DNA of 64,000 nt from Streptomyces sp. Edi4 (GTDB taxonomy: Bacteria; Actinomycetota; Actinomycetes; Streptomycetales; Streptomycetaceae), in the NCBI RefSeq assembly GCF_040253615.1, contig NZ_JBEJGY010000004.1, positions 1,488,001 to 1,552,000 of the forward strand, written 5' to 3'. Positions within the stretch are counted from its first letter, which is position 1. Every line of letters starts with the position of its first letter. Of the stretch, positions 38,115-47,485 are shown piece after piece. Position numbers and translations under genes: made by a program. Under the pieces are notes generated by a model. That model had not been told where the DNA came from and did not search any database. It worked only from the letters and a program-made list of their open reading frames with translations.

Positions 38115-38399
38115 TCAGCGCTTGGTGGTGTCCGTCGGCTCGGCCACCGGGCGCGCGCTGCTCACGTCGCCGGGCGCCGACTGGATGGTGCGCTGGGCCG
38201 GCGGCTGCTCGCCCGGGACCGGCGGGTCGGCCGGAGCGGTCTGCTGGCCGTCGGACTTCATGGCCTTGGCCTCGCTCTTGAGGATGCGGGCCGACTTGCC
38301 GAGCGAGCGCGCCATGTCCGGGAGCTTCTTCGCGCCGAACAGCAGGACGACGACGATGAGGATGAGAATGATCTCGGGGGCGCCGAGCCTTCCGAACAT
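38115..38399 (-). CDS. tatA: Sec-independent protein translocase TatA
   Basis: 94-aa pore-forming Tat component. One N-terminal transmembrane helix ([21 protein letters not shown]) precedes an amphipathic helix ([21 protein letters not shown]) and a Pro/Ala/Thr-rich tail. It is first in the tatA-tatC pair. TatB is not present here and is normally encoded elsewhere in Streptomyces. Confidence 0.95.
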   Translation of the reverse strand: MFGRLGAPEIILILIVVVLLFGAKKLPDMARSLGKSARILKSEAKAMKSDGQQTAPADPPVPGEQPPAQRTIQSAPGDVSSARPVAEPTDTTKR

Positions 38400-38610
38400 A
38401 AGCGTTTACCTTCTCACCGAGGCTGCGGGGGTGGGAGCTGCTGGGGGCCGCCGGACGGGTGTCCGGACGCCTTACGTGCAGCGATCGTAACGCGCAAGGG
38501 TGAACGGCGGGCAATCCCCGTGCGCACTCCCGTTTGCGGACCGTGCCTCGCTATCCGGGCCGCGATGTGCAGCGTACCGCCCCGAAACGGACGACATCGG
38601 GGCGCACTGT

Positions 38611-38808
38611 TCATCCCAGCGTTTCCCCGGCGCCCGCGAGGTCCACGGCCGCGCGTTCCAGGTCCTCGGCGGCGCGGTTGATCTTCCGTGTGGTGTCGGC
38701 CACCTGGCGGCCGAGCCGCTGGGCCTCGATGAACACCCTGACGGCCAGGGCGCCGAGGACGGCGATCCCGAGGAAACCGAGGGCGATGGCGGTCATCGGC
38801 CAGAACAT
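38611..38808 (-). CDS. Small membrane protein of unknown function
   Basis: 65-aa protein: an N-terminal transmembrane helix (MTAIALGFLGIAVLGALAVRVFIE) followed by an amphipathic helical segment (DTTRKINRAAEDLERAAVDLAG). The topology resembles a TatA/TatB-like or bitopic scaffold, but there is no TatA motif. It lies just upstream of tatA and downstream of the zinc-ribbon gene on the same strand. Confidence 0.7.
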   Translation of the reverse strand: MFWPMTAIALGFLGIAVLGALAVRVFIEAQRLGRQVADTTRKINRAAEDLERAAVDLAGAGETLG

Positions 38809-38825
38809 GGTGGGGTCCCTGAGGT

Positions 38826-39089
38826 CTAGGCGGTGGTGTGCAGGCGCAGCGTACGGACGCCGCCGCCGGTCAGGAGCTCGATGATGCGCTCACCGGCCGG
38901 CTTGCGGACGGCCGAGCCGCACTCGGGGCAGGTGAAGGAGTAGAAGGTGGTGCGGCGGCTCGCGCCGATCGCCAGCCGCAACGCGGGGGCGCCCAGCTCG
39001 AAGCGGCCCCGGCACTGAGGGCAGGCCGCCTTGAAGAGCACCGGGATCACCGGCCGGGAGACACCGGGCAGTACCGACATGTTCGACAC
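38826..39089 (-). CDS. Small zinc-ribbon protein
   Basis: 87-aa protein with two CxxC knuckles, ACPQCRGRFEL and TCPECGSAV, separated by about 30 residues, which should bind one zinc ion. GTG at 39087-39089 (VSNMSVLPG) or ATG at 39078-39080 are possible starts. It lies 14 bp after pafC on the same strand and is probably in that transcription unit. The function is unknown; a nucleic-acid or protein-binding role is possible. Confidence 0.72.
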   Translation of the reverse strand: MSNMSVLPGVSRPVIPVLFKAACPQCRGRFELGAPALRLAIGASRRTTFYSFTCPECGSAVRKPAGERIIELLTGGGVRTLRLHTTA

Positions 39090-39103
39090 GTTCCGCGCTC
39101 TCC

Positions 39104-40078
39104 TCAGCTCCGGTGGTCGGGCGTGGGCTGTTCCTCGTAGCCGGCCAGCGCCTCGGTGGCCGCGCGCCGGGCACTCTGGGCCAAATCCTGCGGCGAGACG
39201 ATCCGGCCGTCCTGGCCGAGCCGCAGCGCGAGCCGCCGCAGCGAGGCCGGGTCCGGCGTGCGCAGCGTGATCCGCAGGCCTCCGTCGGGCAGCTCCTGCG
39301 CGCTGTCGTGCGGGTAGTACTCCGCGACCCAGCGCCCGCCCGGGCCGACCTCGACGACGACCTCGGGGTCCTCGGCCGACGGCTGGACGAGCCCTTCGGA
39401 CAGGTCGCGCAGCTCCAGCTCGGGCGGCGCGGAGGCCTCGTCGAGCAGCCGGATCTCGGCGACCCGGTCCAGACGGAAGGTGCGCCGCGCCTCGGAGAGG
39501 CGGCACCACGCCTCCATGTAGGTGTGGCCCACGGCGAAGAGCCGGATCGGGTCGACCTCGCGCTCGGTGAGCTCGTCGCGGGCCGGCGAGTAGTACTTCA
39601 CCCACAGGCGGCGCCGCTCGGAGATCGCCCGGTCCACCTCGGCGAAGACGCCGCCCTCGGATTCGAAGGTGACCGAGAGCCGGGAGCTGGCGCCCGCGGT
39701 CTCACCGGCCGCGGTCTCCAGCTTGGCAGTGGCGCGAAGCAGCGCCTGCCGGTCGCCCTCGCGCAGGCCCGGCAGGGTGGAGACGGCCCGCGCGGCCACC
39801 AGCAGCGCGGTCGCCTCGTCGGCGGCGAGCCTGAGCGGGGCCGCGACGTCGTCGGGGTTGTGCCACCAGATGCGGTCGCCGTCGGTGTCGATGTCCAGCA
39901 GGTCGCCGCCCCGGAAGCTCGTACCGCACATGGGCAGCACGTCCAGGTCGGAGATCAGTTCGTCCTCGGTGATGCCGAAGGCGCGGGCGACATCGGCGAC
40001 GTGGGCGCCGGGGCGCTCGCGCAGATACGTCACCAGCGACAGCATCCGCCGTGTCTGGTCGATGGCATTGGCAGCCAT
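39104..40078 (-). CDS. pafC: WYL-domain regulator PafC
   Basis: 324-aa transcription factor subunit: an N-terminal winged helix-turn-helix (MLSLVTYLRERPGAHVADVARAFGITEDEL), a WYL ligand domain (LWVKYYSPARDELTEREVDPIRL) and a WCX C-terminal domain. In mycobacteria PafB and PafC form a heterodimer that activates the RecA-independent DNA damage response. The start is the ATG at 40076-40078, 14 bp after pafB, so the two are co-expressed. Confidence 0.92.
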   Translation of the reverse strand: MAANAIDQTRRMLSLVTYLRERPGAHVADVARAFGITEDELISDLDVLPMCGTSFRGGDLLDIDTDGDRIWWHNPDDVAAPLRLAADEATALLVAARAVSTLPGLREGDRQALLRATAKLETAAGETAGASSRLSVTFESEGGVFAEVDRAISERRRLWVKYYSPARDELTEREVDPIRLFAVGHTYMEAWCRLSEARRTFRLDRVAEIRLLDEASAPPELELRDLSEGLVQPSAEDPEVVVEVGPGGRWVAEYYPHDSAQELPDGGLRITLRTPDPASLRRLALRLGQDGRIVSPQDLAQSARRAATEALAGYEEQPTPDHRS

Positions 40079-40092
40079 GATCGCGGTCCCCC

Positions 40093-41043
40093 TCAGCCCT
40101 TGGCCACGGCGCGCAGCCGCTCGATCACGTCGGCCCGCAGATCGGCCGGTTCCAGCACGACCACGTCGGGGCCGAACTCCACGAGGTGGGCGTCGAGCCC
40201 GTGCCCGTACGGAATCTCCAACTCCGCCCACCCGCCGCCGAGTTCCCGCACCGAGGTGGCCCGCGCCCGCAGCGGATAGCCGGCGCCGGAGCGCAGCCGG
40301 ATCCGCGCCGAGCGCGTCGCGGTCTCCCCCGCCCAGCTCTCGACCGTCTCGCGTACGGTCACGACGTCGGGCACGGGCGCGGTGAACGCCCCGGCACGCG
40401 AGCGGACCTTGCCCGAGATGCGGCTGAGCCGGAAGACCCGCTCGGCGCCCCGCTCGCGGTCCCAGCCGGCCAGATACCAGTGACCGCGCCAGCACTCAAG
40501 ACCCCAGGGCTCCACATGGCGCGTCTCGGGGCGTACGGCGGTGACCTTGCGGTAGTCGAAGACCACCGGGCGCCGGTCGCGGCAGGCCAGCATCAACGGC
40601 TCGAAGGCACTCTCGTGGACCGGGATGCGCGGCTCGATGGCGCTGTGCTCATAGGGGTTGTCGGCCTCCGGCATGCCGGCGGCGCGCAGTTTCTGGAGCG
40701 CTCCACTGGCCGCACCCGCAAGCCTGGCCTGCTGCCAGACCCGGGCGGCGAGCCCGAGGGCGGCGGCCTCCTCGGCGTCGAGCTGGACCGGGGGCAGCCG
40801 GTTGCTGTCGCGGCGGGCGAGGTAGCCGGTCTCGCCGTCCAGGTTCTCGACGGTCTCGATGACCAGGCCGAGCTCCCGCAGATCGTCCTTGTCCCGCTCG
40901 AACATCCGGTTGAAGGAGTCGTCGGAACCGGCTTCCAGATAGGCCTCGATGGACTCGCGCAGCTCCCGCTTGCTGAGTGCGCGCCGTGTCCCGAGCAGAC
41001 ACAGCGCCAGGTTCATCAGCCGCTCGGCCTTGGCAATCGCCAT
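40093..41043 (-). CDS. pafB: WYL-domain regulator PafB
   Basis: 316-aa partner of PafC with the same architecture: winged helix-turn-helix (MAIAKAERLMNLALCLLGTRRALSKRELRESI), a WYL domain (VVFDYRKVTAVRPETRHVEPWGLECWRGHWYLAG) and WCX. Activates DNA damage genes together with PafC. The locus position beside pafA is conserved in actinobacteria even though PafBC is not part of the ligation machinery. Confidence 0.93.
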   Translation of the reverse strand: MAIAKAERLMNLALCLLGTRRALSKRELRESIEAYLEAGSDDSFNRMFERDKDDLRELGLVIETVENLDGETGYLARRDSNRLPPVQLDAEEAAALGLAARVWQQARLAGAASGALQKLRAAGMPEADNPYEHSAIEPRIPVHESAFEPLMLACRDRRPVVFDYRKVTAVRPETRHVEPWGLECWRGHWYLAGWDRERGAERVFRLSRISGKVRSRAGAFTAPVPDVVTVRETVESWAGETATRSARIRLRSGAGYPLRARATSVRELGGGWAELEIPYGHGLDAHLVEFGPDVVVLEPADLRADVIERLRAVAKG

Positions 41044-41117
41044 CGATGCCCTACGCCCTCTCGTGTTGTGCGCTACGACCGTTGACCGTACCGCTCCGGG
41101 CTGTCCGGGCAAAAGCC

Positions 41118-41147
41118 GAGGGCCCATGCCCGCAGGCATGGACCCTC
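41118..41147 (-). terminator. Hairpin terminator of the small FKBP gene
   Basis: GAGGGCCCATGCC and GGCATGGACCCTC form 13-nt arms with one mismatch and a CGCA loop, 44 bp past the FKBP stop on the minus strand and 75 bp before pafB. Confidence 0.6.
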
Positions 41148-41190
41148 GCTCCGATCAGGTCCCCTCGCTCGGGACCGCTCGGGGTGTTCC

Positions 41191-41562
41191 TCAGACGGCG
41201 ACCAGGTCGCAGACGAAGATCAGCGTCTCGCCCGGGGCGATGGCGCCGCCGGCGCCGCGGTCGCCGTAGGCGAGGTGGGCGGGGATGGTCAGCCGGCGGC
41301 GGCCGCCGACCTTCATGCCCTGGATGCCCTTGTCCCAGCCCTCGATGACCTGACCGGCACCCAGCTTGAACTCCAGCGGGTTGCCGCGGTTCCAGGAGGC
41401 GTCGAACTCCTCGCCGGTGGAGAAGGCCACGCCCACGTAGTGGACCTTGACGAAGTCGCCGGCCTTGGCGACGGCGCCGTCACCCTCCCAGACCTCCTTG
41501 ATCTCGAGGTCCGCCGGCGGCTCGCCCTCGGGGAAGTCGATCTCGGGCTTGTCGATGCTCAC
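41191..41562 (-). CDS. FKBP-type peptidyl-prolyl isomerase, cytoplasmic
   Basis: 123-aa single-domain isomerase with no signal peptide: DFVKVHYVGVAFSTGEEFDASW, the active-site region GQVIEGWDKGIQGMKVGGRRRLTIP and LIFVCDLVAV at the end. Speeds up cis-trans isomerisation at prolines. It lies 40 bp after the lipoprotein FKBP gene on the same strand, so the two likely share a transcript. Confidence 0.93.
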   Translation of the reverse strand: MSIDKPEIDFPEGEPPADLEIKEVWEGDGAVAKAGDFVKVHYVGVAFSTGEEFDASWNRGNPLEFKLGAGQVIEGWDKGIQGMKVGGRRRLTIPAHLAYGDRGAGGAIAPGETLIFVCDLVAV

Positions 41563-41602
41563 GTAATGCTCCTACTGATCTCTATGGGCAACCGGGACAG
41601 TC

Positions 41603-42616
41603 TTACACTGCTCCGAGGATGTCCACGACGAAGACCAGGGTCGAGTTCGCGGGGATGTCCGCTCCCTGGGCCTTGTCCTTGTAGCCCTGCTCCGGCGGGA
41701 TGACCAGCAGGACGCGGCTGCCGACCTTCTTGCCGACCAGGCCCTTGTCCCAGCCCTCGATGACCTGGCCCTGGCCGATCGTCGTCGTGAACGGGGCGCC
41801 GGTCTTCCAGGACGTGTCGAACAGCTTCGCCTGCGGCAGGCCCTCGTTGGGCTTCCAGGTGGCGCCGCTGTACTGCATGTAGACGGTCTGGCCACTCTTG
41901 ACCTCGTCGCCCTTGCCCTCGATGAGGACCTGGTCGACGAGCTTCTTCGGCGGATCGTTCTTGGGCACCGCGATCGTGGCGGCCTCTTCCTTGTCCGCCT
42001 TGATCTGCGGCAGGTCCGAGGGGATGGCCGCCTGGGTGCCGTCGACCTTCTTCGGCATCACACTGTCGACGTCGAGGACGAAGACCAGGGTGTCGGTGCC
42101 GCTCACTCCGAGCTCCTGCTTGCCCGCGGCGCCGAACGCGGCGGACGGCGGGGCGACGACCAGGACGCGGGCGCCGACCTTCTGACCGAGCACCGCCTCA
42201 CTGAACGCGGGGATGTAGGTCGCCGAGCCCGCCGGGATGACCTGGGGGGCGCCGCCCTGGTCGTAGGAGCCGGACAGCTCCTTGCCGCTCTTCCAGATCT
42301 TCCCGGTGTACTTGGTGACCGCCAGGTCGTCCTTCTTGACCTCCGCGCCGGTGCCCGCCGTCAGCGTCTTGACGACGAACTTCCCGCTCGGGTCGCCCTT
42401 CGGGATGGTGATCGTGGGCTTCTTGCCCGCGTCACCGGCGACGGTGGGCATCGGCGCGGCCTCGGACACCGGCTTGGGGGCGGCGGGCGGCTGCGACGCC
42501 TGCGCGGAGGGGGAAGCGGACGCGTCCTTCTTCTTCCCCCCGTCGTCACCCCCTCCACAAGCCGCGGTGAGCATCAAGGCCGGCACGATGAGCGCGGCAG
42601 CAAGTCGGCGTCGCAC
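41603..42616 (-). CDS. Lipoprotein with two FKBP-type isomerase domains
   Basis: 337-aa exported protein. A GTG start (VRRRLAAALIVPALMLTAAC) lies after GAGGA; the signal peptide ends in TAAC, a lipobox-like site. After an Ala/Pro/Ser linker are two FKBP domains. The first (about 80-190) is diverged and lacks the usual GW motif. The second (about 220-337) is canonical with GQVIEGWDKGLVGKKVGSRVLLVIP. Probably folds exported proteins at the outer face of the membrane. Confidence 0.88.
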   Translation of the reverse strand: MRRRLAAALIVPALMLTAACGGGDDGGKKKDASASPSAQASQPPAAPKPVSEAAPMPTVAGDAGKKPTITIPKGDPSGKFVVKTLTAGTGAEVKKDDLAVTKYTGKIWKSGKELSGSYDQGGAPQVIPAGSATYIPAFSEAVLGQKVGARVLVVAPPSAAFGAAGKQELGVSGTDTLVFVLDVDSVMPKKVDGTQAAIPSDLPQIKADKEEAATIAVPKNDPPKKLVDQVLIEGKGDEVKSGQTVYMQYSGATWKPNEGLPQAKLFDTSWKTGAPFTTTIGQGQVIEGWDKGLVGKKVGSRVLLVIPPEQGYKDKAQGADIPANSTLVFVVDILGAV

Positions 42617-42697
42617 AGTGGTCCTCGGGGGTAGCTGGAATGGTCGGAGCGGCCACTCTACGGCCCGGACCGGCCACCACAAGGGTGCGGCATGCCC

Positions 42698-42731
42698 GGG
42701 GGCCCCGTGCGCCACAGCGCGCGGGGCCCCC
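42698..42731 (-). terminator. Hairpin terminator of pafA
   Basis: GGGGGCCCCG(T)GCGC pairs with GCGC(G)CGGGGCCCCC around a CACA loop, about 23 bp after the pafA stop. No U-tract. Confidence 0.65.
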
Positions 42732-42753
42732 GAACACGGCCGCCGAGGCCGCC

Positions 42754-44115
42754 TCACATACCGGCGATCAGCTTCTCCACCCGGTCGTCCACCGACCGGA
42801 AGGGGTCCTTGCACAACACGGTGCGCTGCGCCTGGTCGTTGAGCTTCAGATGCACCCAGTCGACCGTGAAGTCGCGCCGCTGTTCCTGCGCGCGGCGGAT
42901 GAAGTCGCCGCGCAGCCGGGCCCGAGTGGTCTGCGGGGGCACCGACTTGCCCTCGAAGATCTTCAGGTCGTCACAGATGCGCGCGGCCTGGCCCTTGCGC
43001 TCCAGCAGGTAGTACAGACCCCGCCGACGGTGGATGTCGTGGTAGGCGAGGTCTATCTGCGCGACCCGGGGATGCGACATGGTCATGTTGTTCTTGGCCC
43101 GGTACCGCTCGATCAGCTGGTACTTCATGACCCAGTCGATCTCGGTGCCGATCCGGTCCAGGTCCTCGGCCTCGATGGCGTCCAGCGTGCGGCCCCACAG
43201 CTCCAGTACCTGGGCCACGGTGCCGGTGCGGATGCCGCGGTGCTCCACGAAGTCCACGGCCTTCTCGTAGTACTCGCGCTGCACTTCGAGGGCGGAGGCC
43301 TCGCGCCCGCTGGCCAGACGCACCTTTCGCTGGCCCGTGATGTCGTGGGAGACCTCGCGGATGGCCCGGATCGGGTTCTCCAGGGTGAGGTCGCGCATGA
43401 CGGTGCCGGCCTCGATCATGCGCAGCACGAGGTCGGTGGCGCCGACCTTGAGCAGCATGGTCGTCTCCGACATGTTGGAGTCGCCCACGATGACGTGCAG
43501 ACGCCGGTAGCGCTCGGCGTCCGCGTGCGGCTCGTCCCGGGTGTTGATGATCGGCCGCGAGCGGGTGGTGGCGGAGCTGACGCCCTCCCAGATGTGCTCC
43601 GCGCGCTGGCTCACGCAGTAGACCGCGCCGCGCGGGGTCTGGAGCACCTTGCCGGCGCCGCAGATCAGCTGACGGGTCACCAGGAAGGGGATGAGGATGT
43701 CCGCGAGCCGGGAGAACTCTCCGTGCCGGGCCACCAGATAGTTCTCGTGGCAGCCGTAGGAGTTTCCCGCCGAATCGGTGTTGTTCTTGAAGAGATAGAC
43801 GTCGCCCGCGATTCCCTCCTCGTGCAGGCGGCGTTCGGCGTCGACGAGCAGGCCTTCGAGAATGCGCTCACCGGCTTTGTCGTGGGTGACCAGTTCGGTC
43901 ACGTTGTCGCATTCGGGCGTTGCGTATTCCGGATGCGATCCCACGTCGAGGTAGAGGCGGGCGCCGTTCCGCAGAAAGACATTGCTGCTGCGGCCCCATG
44001 ACACGACACGGCGGAAGAGGTAGCGCGCCACTTCGTCAGGAGACAGTCGGCGCTGTCCCCTGAACGTGCACGTGACGCCGTACTCGTTCTCCAGCCCGAA
44101 AATGCGGCGGTCCAT
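42754..44115 (-). CDS. pafA: Pup-protein ligase PafA
   Basis: 453-aa ligase of the glutamine-synthetase-like fold that joins the C-terminal glutamate of Pup to substrate lysines using ATP. The catalytic Glu is in [28 protein letters not shown] and [18 protein letters not shown] line the active site; [25 protein letters not shown] is also conserved with Dop. It is separated from prcA by the LacI and MFS genes, which are not part of the pathway. Confidence 0.97.
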   Translation of the reverse strand: MDRRIFGLENEYGVTCTFRGQRRLSPDEVARYLFRRVVSWGRSSNVFLRNGARLYLDVGSHPEYATPECDNVTELVTHDKAGERILEGLLVDAERRLHEEGIAGDVYLFKNNTDSAGNSYGCHENYLVARHGEFSRLADILIPFLVTRQLICGAGKVLQTPRGAVYCVSQRAEHIWEGVSSATTRSRPIINTRDEPHADAERYRRLHVIVGDSNMSETTMLLKVGATDLVLRMIEAGTVMRDLTLENPIRAIREVSHDITGQRKVRLASGREASALEVQREYYEKAVDFVEHRGIRTGTVAQVLELWGRTLDAIEAEDLDRIGTEIDWVMKYQLIERYRAKNNMTMSHPRVAQIDLAYHDIHRRRGLYYLLERKGQAARICDDLKIFEGKSVPPQTTRARLRGDFIRRAQEQRRDFTVDWVHLKLNDQAQRTVLCKDPFRSVDDRVEKLIAGM

Positions 44116-44124
44116 GAGGGAACA

Positions 44125-45384
44125 TTACGCCTGATGGCCTGAGCTGAAACCGGGTTCGACGGCACGGTTTTGATCATTTTCGTCAACTCCGGCGACATCG
44201 CGCCGACGCCCGGGCGCCGCGAGGACCTTGTGCGTCGCGAGCAGCACCACCAGCGCCGCCACTCCGCCGCCCCCCGCGACCGCGAAACCCGCTCCCGTTC
44301 CGCCGAGTTCGAGCGCGGGACCCGCCGCCGCCGTACCGATCGCGGTGCCGACGCCGAAGGCCGTCACCAGCCAGGAGAAGGCCTCGGTGACCGTGCCGCG
44401 CGGCGCGTGGCGGTCCACCGCGATGAACGCGCAGGCGATGCAGGGCGCGAGGAACACGCCGGAGAGGACGGTGAGCGCGGCCATCGCGGGCAGGTCCGGG
44501 ACCAGGGCCAGCGGCAGATAGCCCACCGCGAGCAGCGCCACCAGGACCCGCAGCCGCTTCTCGGGCGCCCCGCTCCACTGCCGCGCGCCATAGGCGAGGC
44601 CGCCGAGGAGCGCGCCGAGGCCGTTGGCGGCCATCAGCCAGCCGTAAACCGAGTCGCTGCCCTGGTCGTCGCCGTAGGCGGACGCGGCCACGATGATGGC
44701 GCCGAGCGCGAGGCCGACGAAGAAGAACGAGCCGAGCAGCGCGAGCAGGCCCGGCGAGCGCAGCGCGCCCAGCCAGTGCGCCTCGCGGGGCGCCGAGCGC
44801 CAGGTCCTGGACGGCTCGGACAGGACGACGCTGAGGGCGCCGAGGATCCCGAGCGCGTTGATCAGGAGCAGCGCGGTGGCGGGTGACCACAGGGCTATGG
44901 AGACGGTGACCAGCAGTGGGCCGACGGTGAACATCACCTCCTGGGCTATCGCGTCCATGGCGTACGCGGTGTGCACCTGGCCCTCGCCCCCGAGGACGCT
45001 GGGCCACAGGGCCCGCAGACCGCCTTCCAGGGGCGGGGTGGCGATCCCGGCCACCAGCACGGCCGCGTACGCCAGGAACACGGGACGGATGCCGACGACG
45101 GCGAGCATGGCCATGCCGAGGGCGGAGAGCACGGAGGCGGGGAGCATCACGCGCGGCTGCCCGTACAGGTCCACGGCGCGCCCGAGCAGCGGCTGGCCCA
45201 CGGCCGTCGCCACCCCGTACACGGCGGTCAGGGCGCCCGCGAGGGAGTAGCCGCCGCCCTCGGCGCGCACGAAGAAGACGACCGCGATGGCGGCGGTCGC
45301 GTTGGGCAGCCGGCCCGTCAGCGTGCCCGCGAGCAGCCGCGCGGCGTGCCGGGTCCGAAGGATCTGCGCGTACCCCGCCGCCAT
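44125..45384 (-). CDS. Major facilitator superfamily transporter
   Basis: 419-aa transporter with about twelve transmembrane helices. The ATG at 45382-45384 (MAAGYAQILRTRHAARLL) has GAGGAG with 5-bp spacing. The sequence is Ala/Leu/Gly rich and hydrophobic, with an inter-helix motif-A-like segment (GRAVDLYGQPRVML). Related to sugar or drug efflux MFS members. It is divergent from a LacI regulator, its probable controller. The stop is 9 bp before pafA on the same strand. Confidence 0.88.
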   Translation of the reverse strand: MAAGYAQILRTRHAARLLAGTLTGRLPNATAAIAVVFFVRAEGGGYSLAGALTAVYGVATAVGQPLLGRAVDLYGQPRVMLPASVLSALGMAMLAVVGIRPVFLAYAAVLVAGIATPPLEGGLRALWPSVLGGEGQVHTAYAMDAIAQEVMFTVGPLLVTVSIALWSPATALLLINALGILGALSVVLSEPSRTWRSAPREAHWLGALRSPGLLALLGSFFFVGLALGAIIVAASAYGDDQGSDSVYGWLMAANGLGALLGGLAYGARQWSGAPEKRLRVLVALLAVGYLPLALVPDLPAMAALTVLSGVFLAPCIACAFIAVDRHAPRGTVTEAFSWLVTAFGVGTAIGTAAAGPALELGGTGAGFAVAGGGGVAALVVLLATHKVLAAPGRRRDVAGVDENDQNRAVEPGFSSGHQA

Positions 45385-45401
45385 GGCCACTCCTCACGTG
45401 T

Positions 45402-45428
45402 TACGTATAACGTCCGGAGTCATACGTA
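45402..45428. promoter_or_regulatory. Paired TACGTA boxes between MFS and LacI genes
   Basis: TACGTA occurs at 45402-45407 and again at 45423-45428, with 21 bp (two helical turns) between equivalent positions, in the divergent promoter region. The first copy lies within GTTA-N4-TAAC. Such same-face spacing suits a cooperative LacI-type repressor. Confidence 0.4.
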
Positions 45429-45487
45429 CCATGTGGCGCGTGGACGGGTCCACCCCACCCGCCTCGACCAGCCGCTCTGGAGGACGC

Positions 45488-46582
45488 GTGACAAGGCCGG
45501 ACGAACCGGAAACCGCAGCGGTGGCGCCCCGGGCGGGAGTACGCGCCGCCCGCGCCGCCCTGTCCGGTCGCCCCCCCGGCACCCGCCCCACCAGCCGCGA
45601 CGTCGCCGGCGCCGCAGGCGTCTCCCAGGCCACCGTCTCGCTCGTCCTGGGTGACAAATGGCGCGGCCGGGTCTCCGAACGCACCGCGGACCTGGTCCGC
45701 GAAGCCGCCCGGGAACTCGGCTACCGCCCCAACCTCGCCGCCCGCAGCCTCCGGCTCGGCCGCACCCGCACAGCGCTCCTCGTCGTCCCCGCCATGACCA
45801 GCGAATTCTTCGCCCAGGTCTACGCCGGCGCCGCCAAGGTCGCCGCCGAACACGGCTTCGGCGTGGTCCTCTACCCCTCCCCCGAAGGCATCGGCCCCGC
45901 CCGCGACCCCTTCGACTCCGCACGCACCGCACTCGACGGCGTCATCGCCTCCTCCATGGCCGCCGACGCCCTCGCCTCCATCCGCGGCAGCGACCTCCCC
46001 CTCGTCATGCTCGACAGCGACCCCGCCGAGCCGGGACCGGCCGCCCACGTGAACCTCGACATCGCCGACGGCGTACGCCGCCTGACCACGCACCTGCTCG
46101 ACCTCGGACACCGCCGGTTCACCCACATCGCCGCCGACGTGGACTCCTGGACCTTCCTCGTACGCGCCCGAGCCCTGGCCCAGGCCCTCGTCGGCGTCCC
46201 GGACGCCGAGCTGCGCACCATCCGGGCCCCCCTCAGCGTCGCCGGCGGACACCGGGCCGCGCACCAGGCCCTGAACTCCCCCGGCCCCCACCCCACCGCT
46301 CTCGTCTGCGACGACGACTTCCTCGCCGCCGGCGCCTGCAAAGCCGCCCACCGGCTCGGCCTGCGCATCCCCGACGACATCTCCGTCACCGGCTTCGACG
46401 GCCTCACCCTCGCCACCGCCCTGGAACCGGAACTGACCACACTCGCCCTGCCCGCCGAACAGGTCGGCGCACGCGGCATGGCGGCGCTCCTCGCCGTCCT
46501 CGAAGGCCGCCCGCCCGAGACCGGCGACCTGCCCGTCGCCCTGGCCGTACGGGGCTCAACGGCCGTGCCCCGACCCGCCTGA
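45488..46582 (+). CDS. LacI-family transcriptional regulator
   Basis: 364-aa regulator. The helix-turn-helix with hinge is TSRDVAGAAGVSQATVSLVLGDKWRGRVSERTADLV. The periplasmic-binding-protein-like effector domain includes GYRPNLAARSLRLGRTRTALLVVP and DDISVTGFDGLTLA. The GTG at 45488 has GGAGG with 4-bp spacing. It is divergent from the MFS gene and convergent with prcA. Effector probably a sugar or small molecule. Confidence 0.92.
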   Translation: MTRPDEPETAAVAPRAGVRAARAALSGRPPGTRPTSRDVAGAAGVSQATVSLVLGDKWRGRVSERTADLVREAARELGYRPNLAARSLRLGRTRTALLVVPAMTSEFFAQVYAGAAKVAAEHGFGVVLYPSPEGIGPARDPFDSARTALDGVIASSMAADALASIRGSDLPLVMLDSDPAEPGPAAHVNLDIADGVRRLTTHLLDLGHRRFTHIAADVDSWTFLVRARALAQALVGVPDAELRTIRAPLSVAGGHRAAHQALNSPGPHPTALVCDDDFLAAGACKAAHRLGLRIPDDISVTGFDGLTLATALEPELTTLALPAEQVGARGMAALLAVLEGRPPETGDLPVALAVRGSTAVPRPA

Positions 46583-46594
46583 GGCGGAACCGGG

Positions 46595-46629
46595 GCACGA
46601 AAGGAACCCGAAGCACGAAAGGAACCCGA
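46595..46629. repeat. Short direct repeat in the LacI-prcA convergent spacer
   Basis: GCACGAAAGGAACCCGA occurs twice at an 18-bp interval between the two convergent stop codons. Role unknown; probably slippage. Confidence 0.6.
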
Positions 46630-46673
46630 GCGCACACGGGCCAGGGGCGCTCAGAGCCGGAAGGGAGGGAGCA

Positions 46674-47432
46674 CTACTCGTCCTCCGTCTCCTCCAGATC
46701 CGAAGGGGTGTCGGTCGGCTCGGTCTTGGCCACATCGGCCCCCAACAGCCGGGAGAGCTGCCGGCCCACGATGCGCTTGAACTTCCGCTTCTGCGGCCGC
46801 GTCCGGTCCAGGACCGCCACCTCAAGACGCTCGGCCGGAATCTCCCGGTCGGAGCCGTTGGACTGACTGGACAGCGCCTGCACCGCCAGCATCAGCGCCT
46901 CGGCGAGCGACATGCCCTCCTGATGACGCTGGTCGAGGAAGGCGGAGATCTGCTCCGAATTACCGCCCACCGCGACCGAACCATGCTCGTCCACGATCGA
47001 GCCGTCGTGCGGCAGCCGGTAGATCTGATCCTCTTCGGGCGTGCTCCCGACCTCCGCGACGACCAGCTCCACCTCATACGGCTTCTCACCGACGCTGGAG
47101 AAGATGGTGCCCAACGTCTGCGCGTAGACGTTGGCCAGCCCACGGGCCGTCACATCGTCACGGTCGTAGGTGTATCCCCGCAGATCCGCGTACCGGACGC
47201 CGCCGATGCGCAGGTTCTCGTACTCGTTGTACTTACCGGCCGCCGCGAAGCCGATCCGGTCGTAGATCTCGCTGAACTTGTGCAGCGCGCGGGACGGATT
47301 CTCACCGACGAACACGATGCCGTCGGCGTACTGGATCACAACCAGGCTGCGGCCGCGGGCGATGCCCTTGCGGGCGTACTCCGCACGGTCGGCCATGGCC
47401 TGCTGGGGTGAGACATAGAACGGGGTCGACAC
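46674..47432 (-). CDS. prcA: 20S proteasome alpha subunit
   Basis: 252-aa structural subunit of the outer rings. The N-terminal gate [23 protein letters not shown] and the core fold ([16 protein letters not shown]) are typical of actinobacterial PrcA. The C-terminal tail is acidic ([13 protein letters not shown]). The GTG start is 53 bp from prcB, so the two are co-expressed. PrcA rings receive substrates from ARC. Confidence 0.97.
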   Translation of the reverse strand: MSTPFYVSPQQAMADRAEYARKGIARGRSLVVIQYADGIVFVGENPSRALHKFSEIYDRIGFAAAGKYNEYENLRIGGVRYADLRGYTYDRDDVTARGLANVYAQTLGTIFSSVGEKPYEVELVVAEVGSTPEEDQIYRLPHDGSIVDEHGSVAVGGNSEQISAFLDQRHQEGMSLAEALMLAVQALSSQSNGSDREIPAERLEVAVLDRTRPQKRKFKRIVGRQLSRLLGADVAKTEPTDTPSDLEETEDE

Positions 47433-47485
47433 CGGCTAACCGTCCCTTTCTGTCAGTGGCTGGGTCATCTCGGGGCTCAGCGGGC

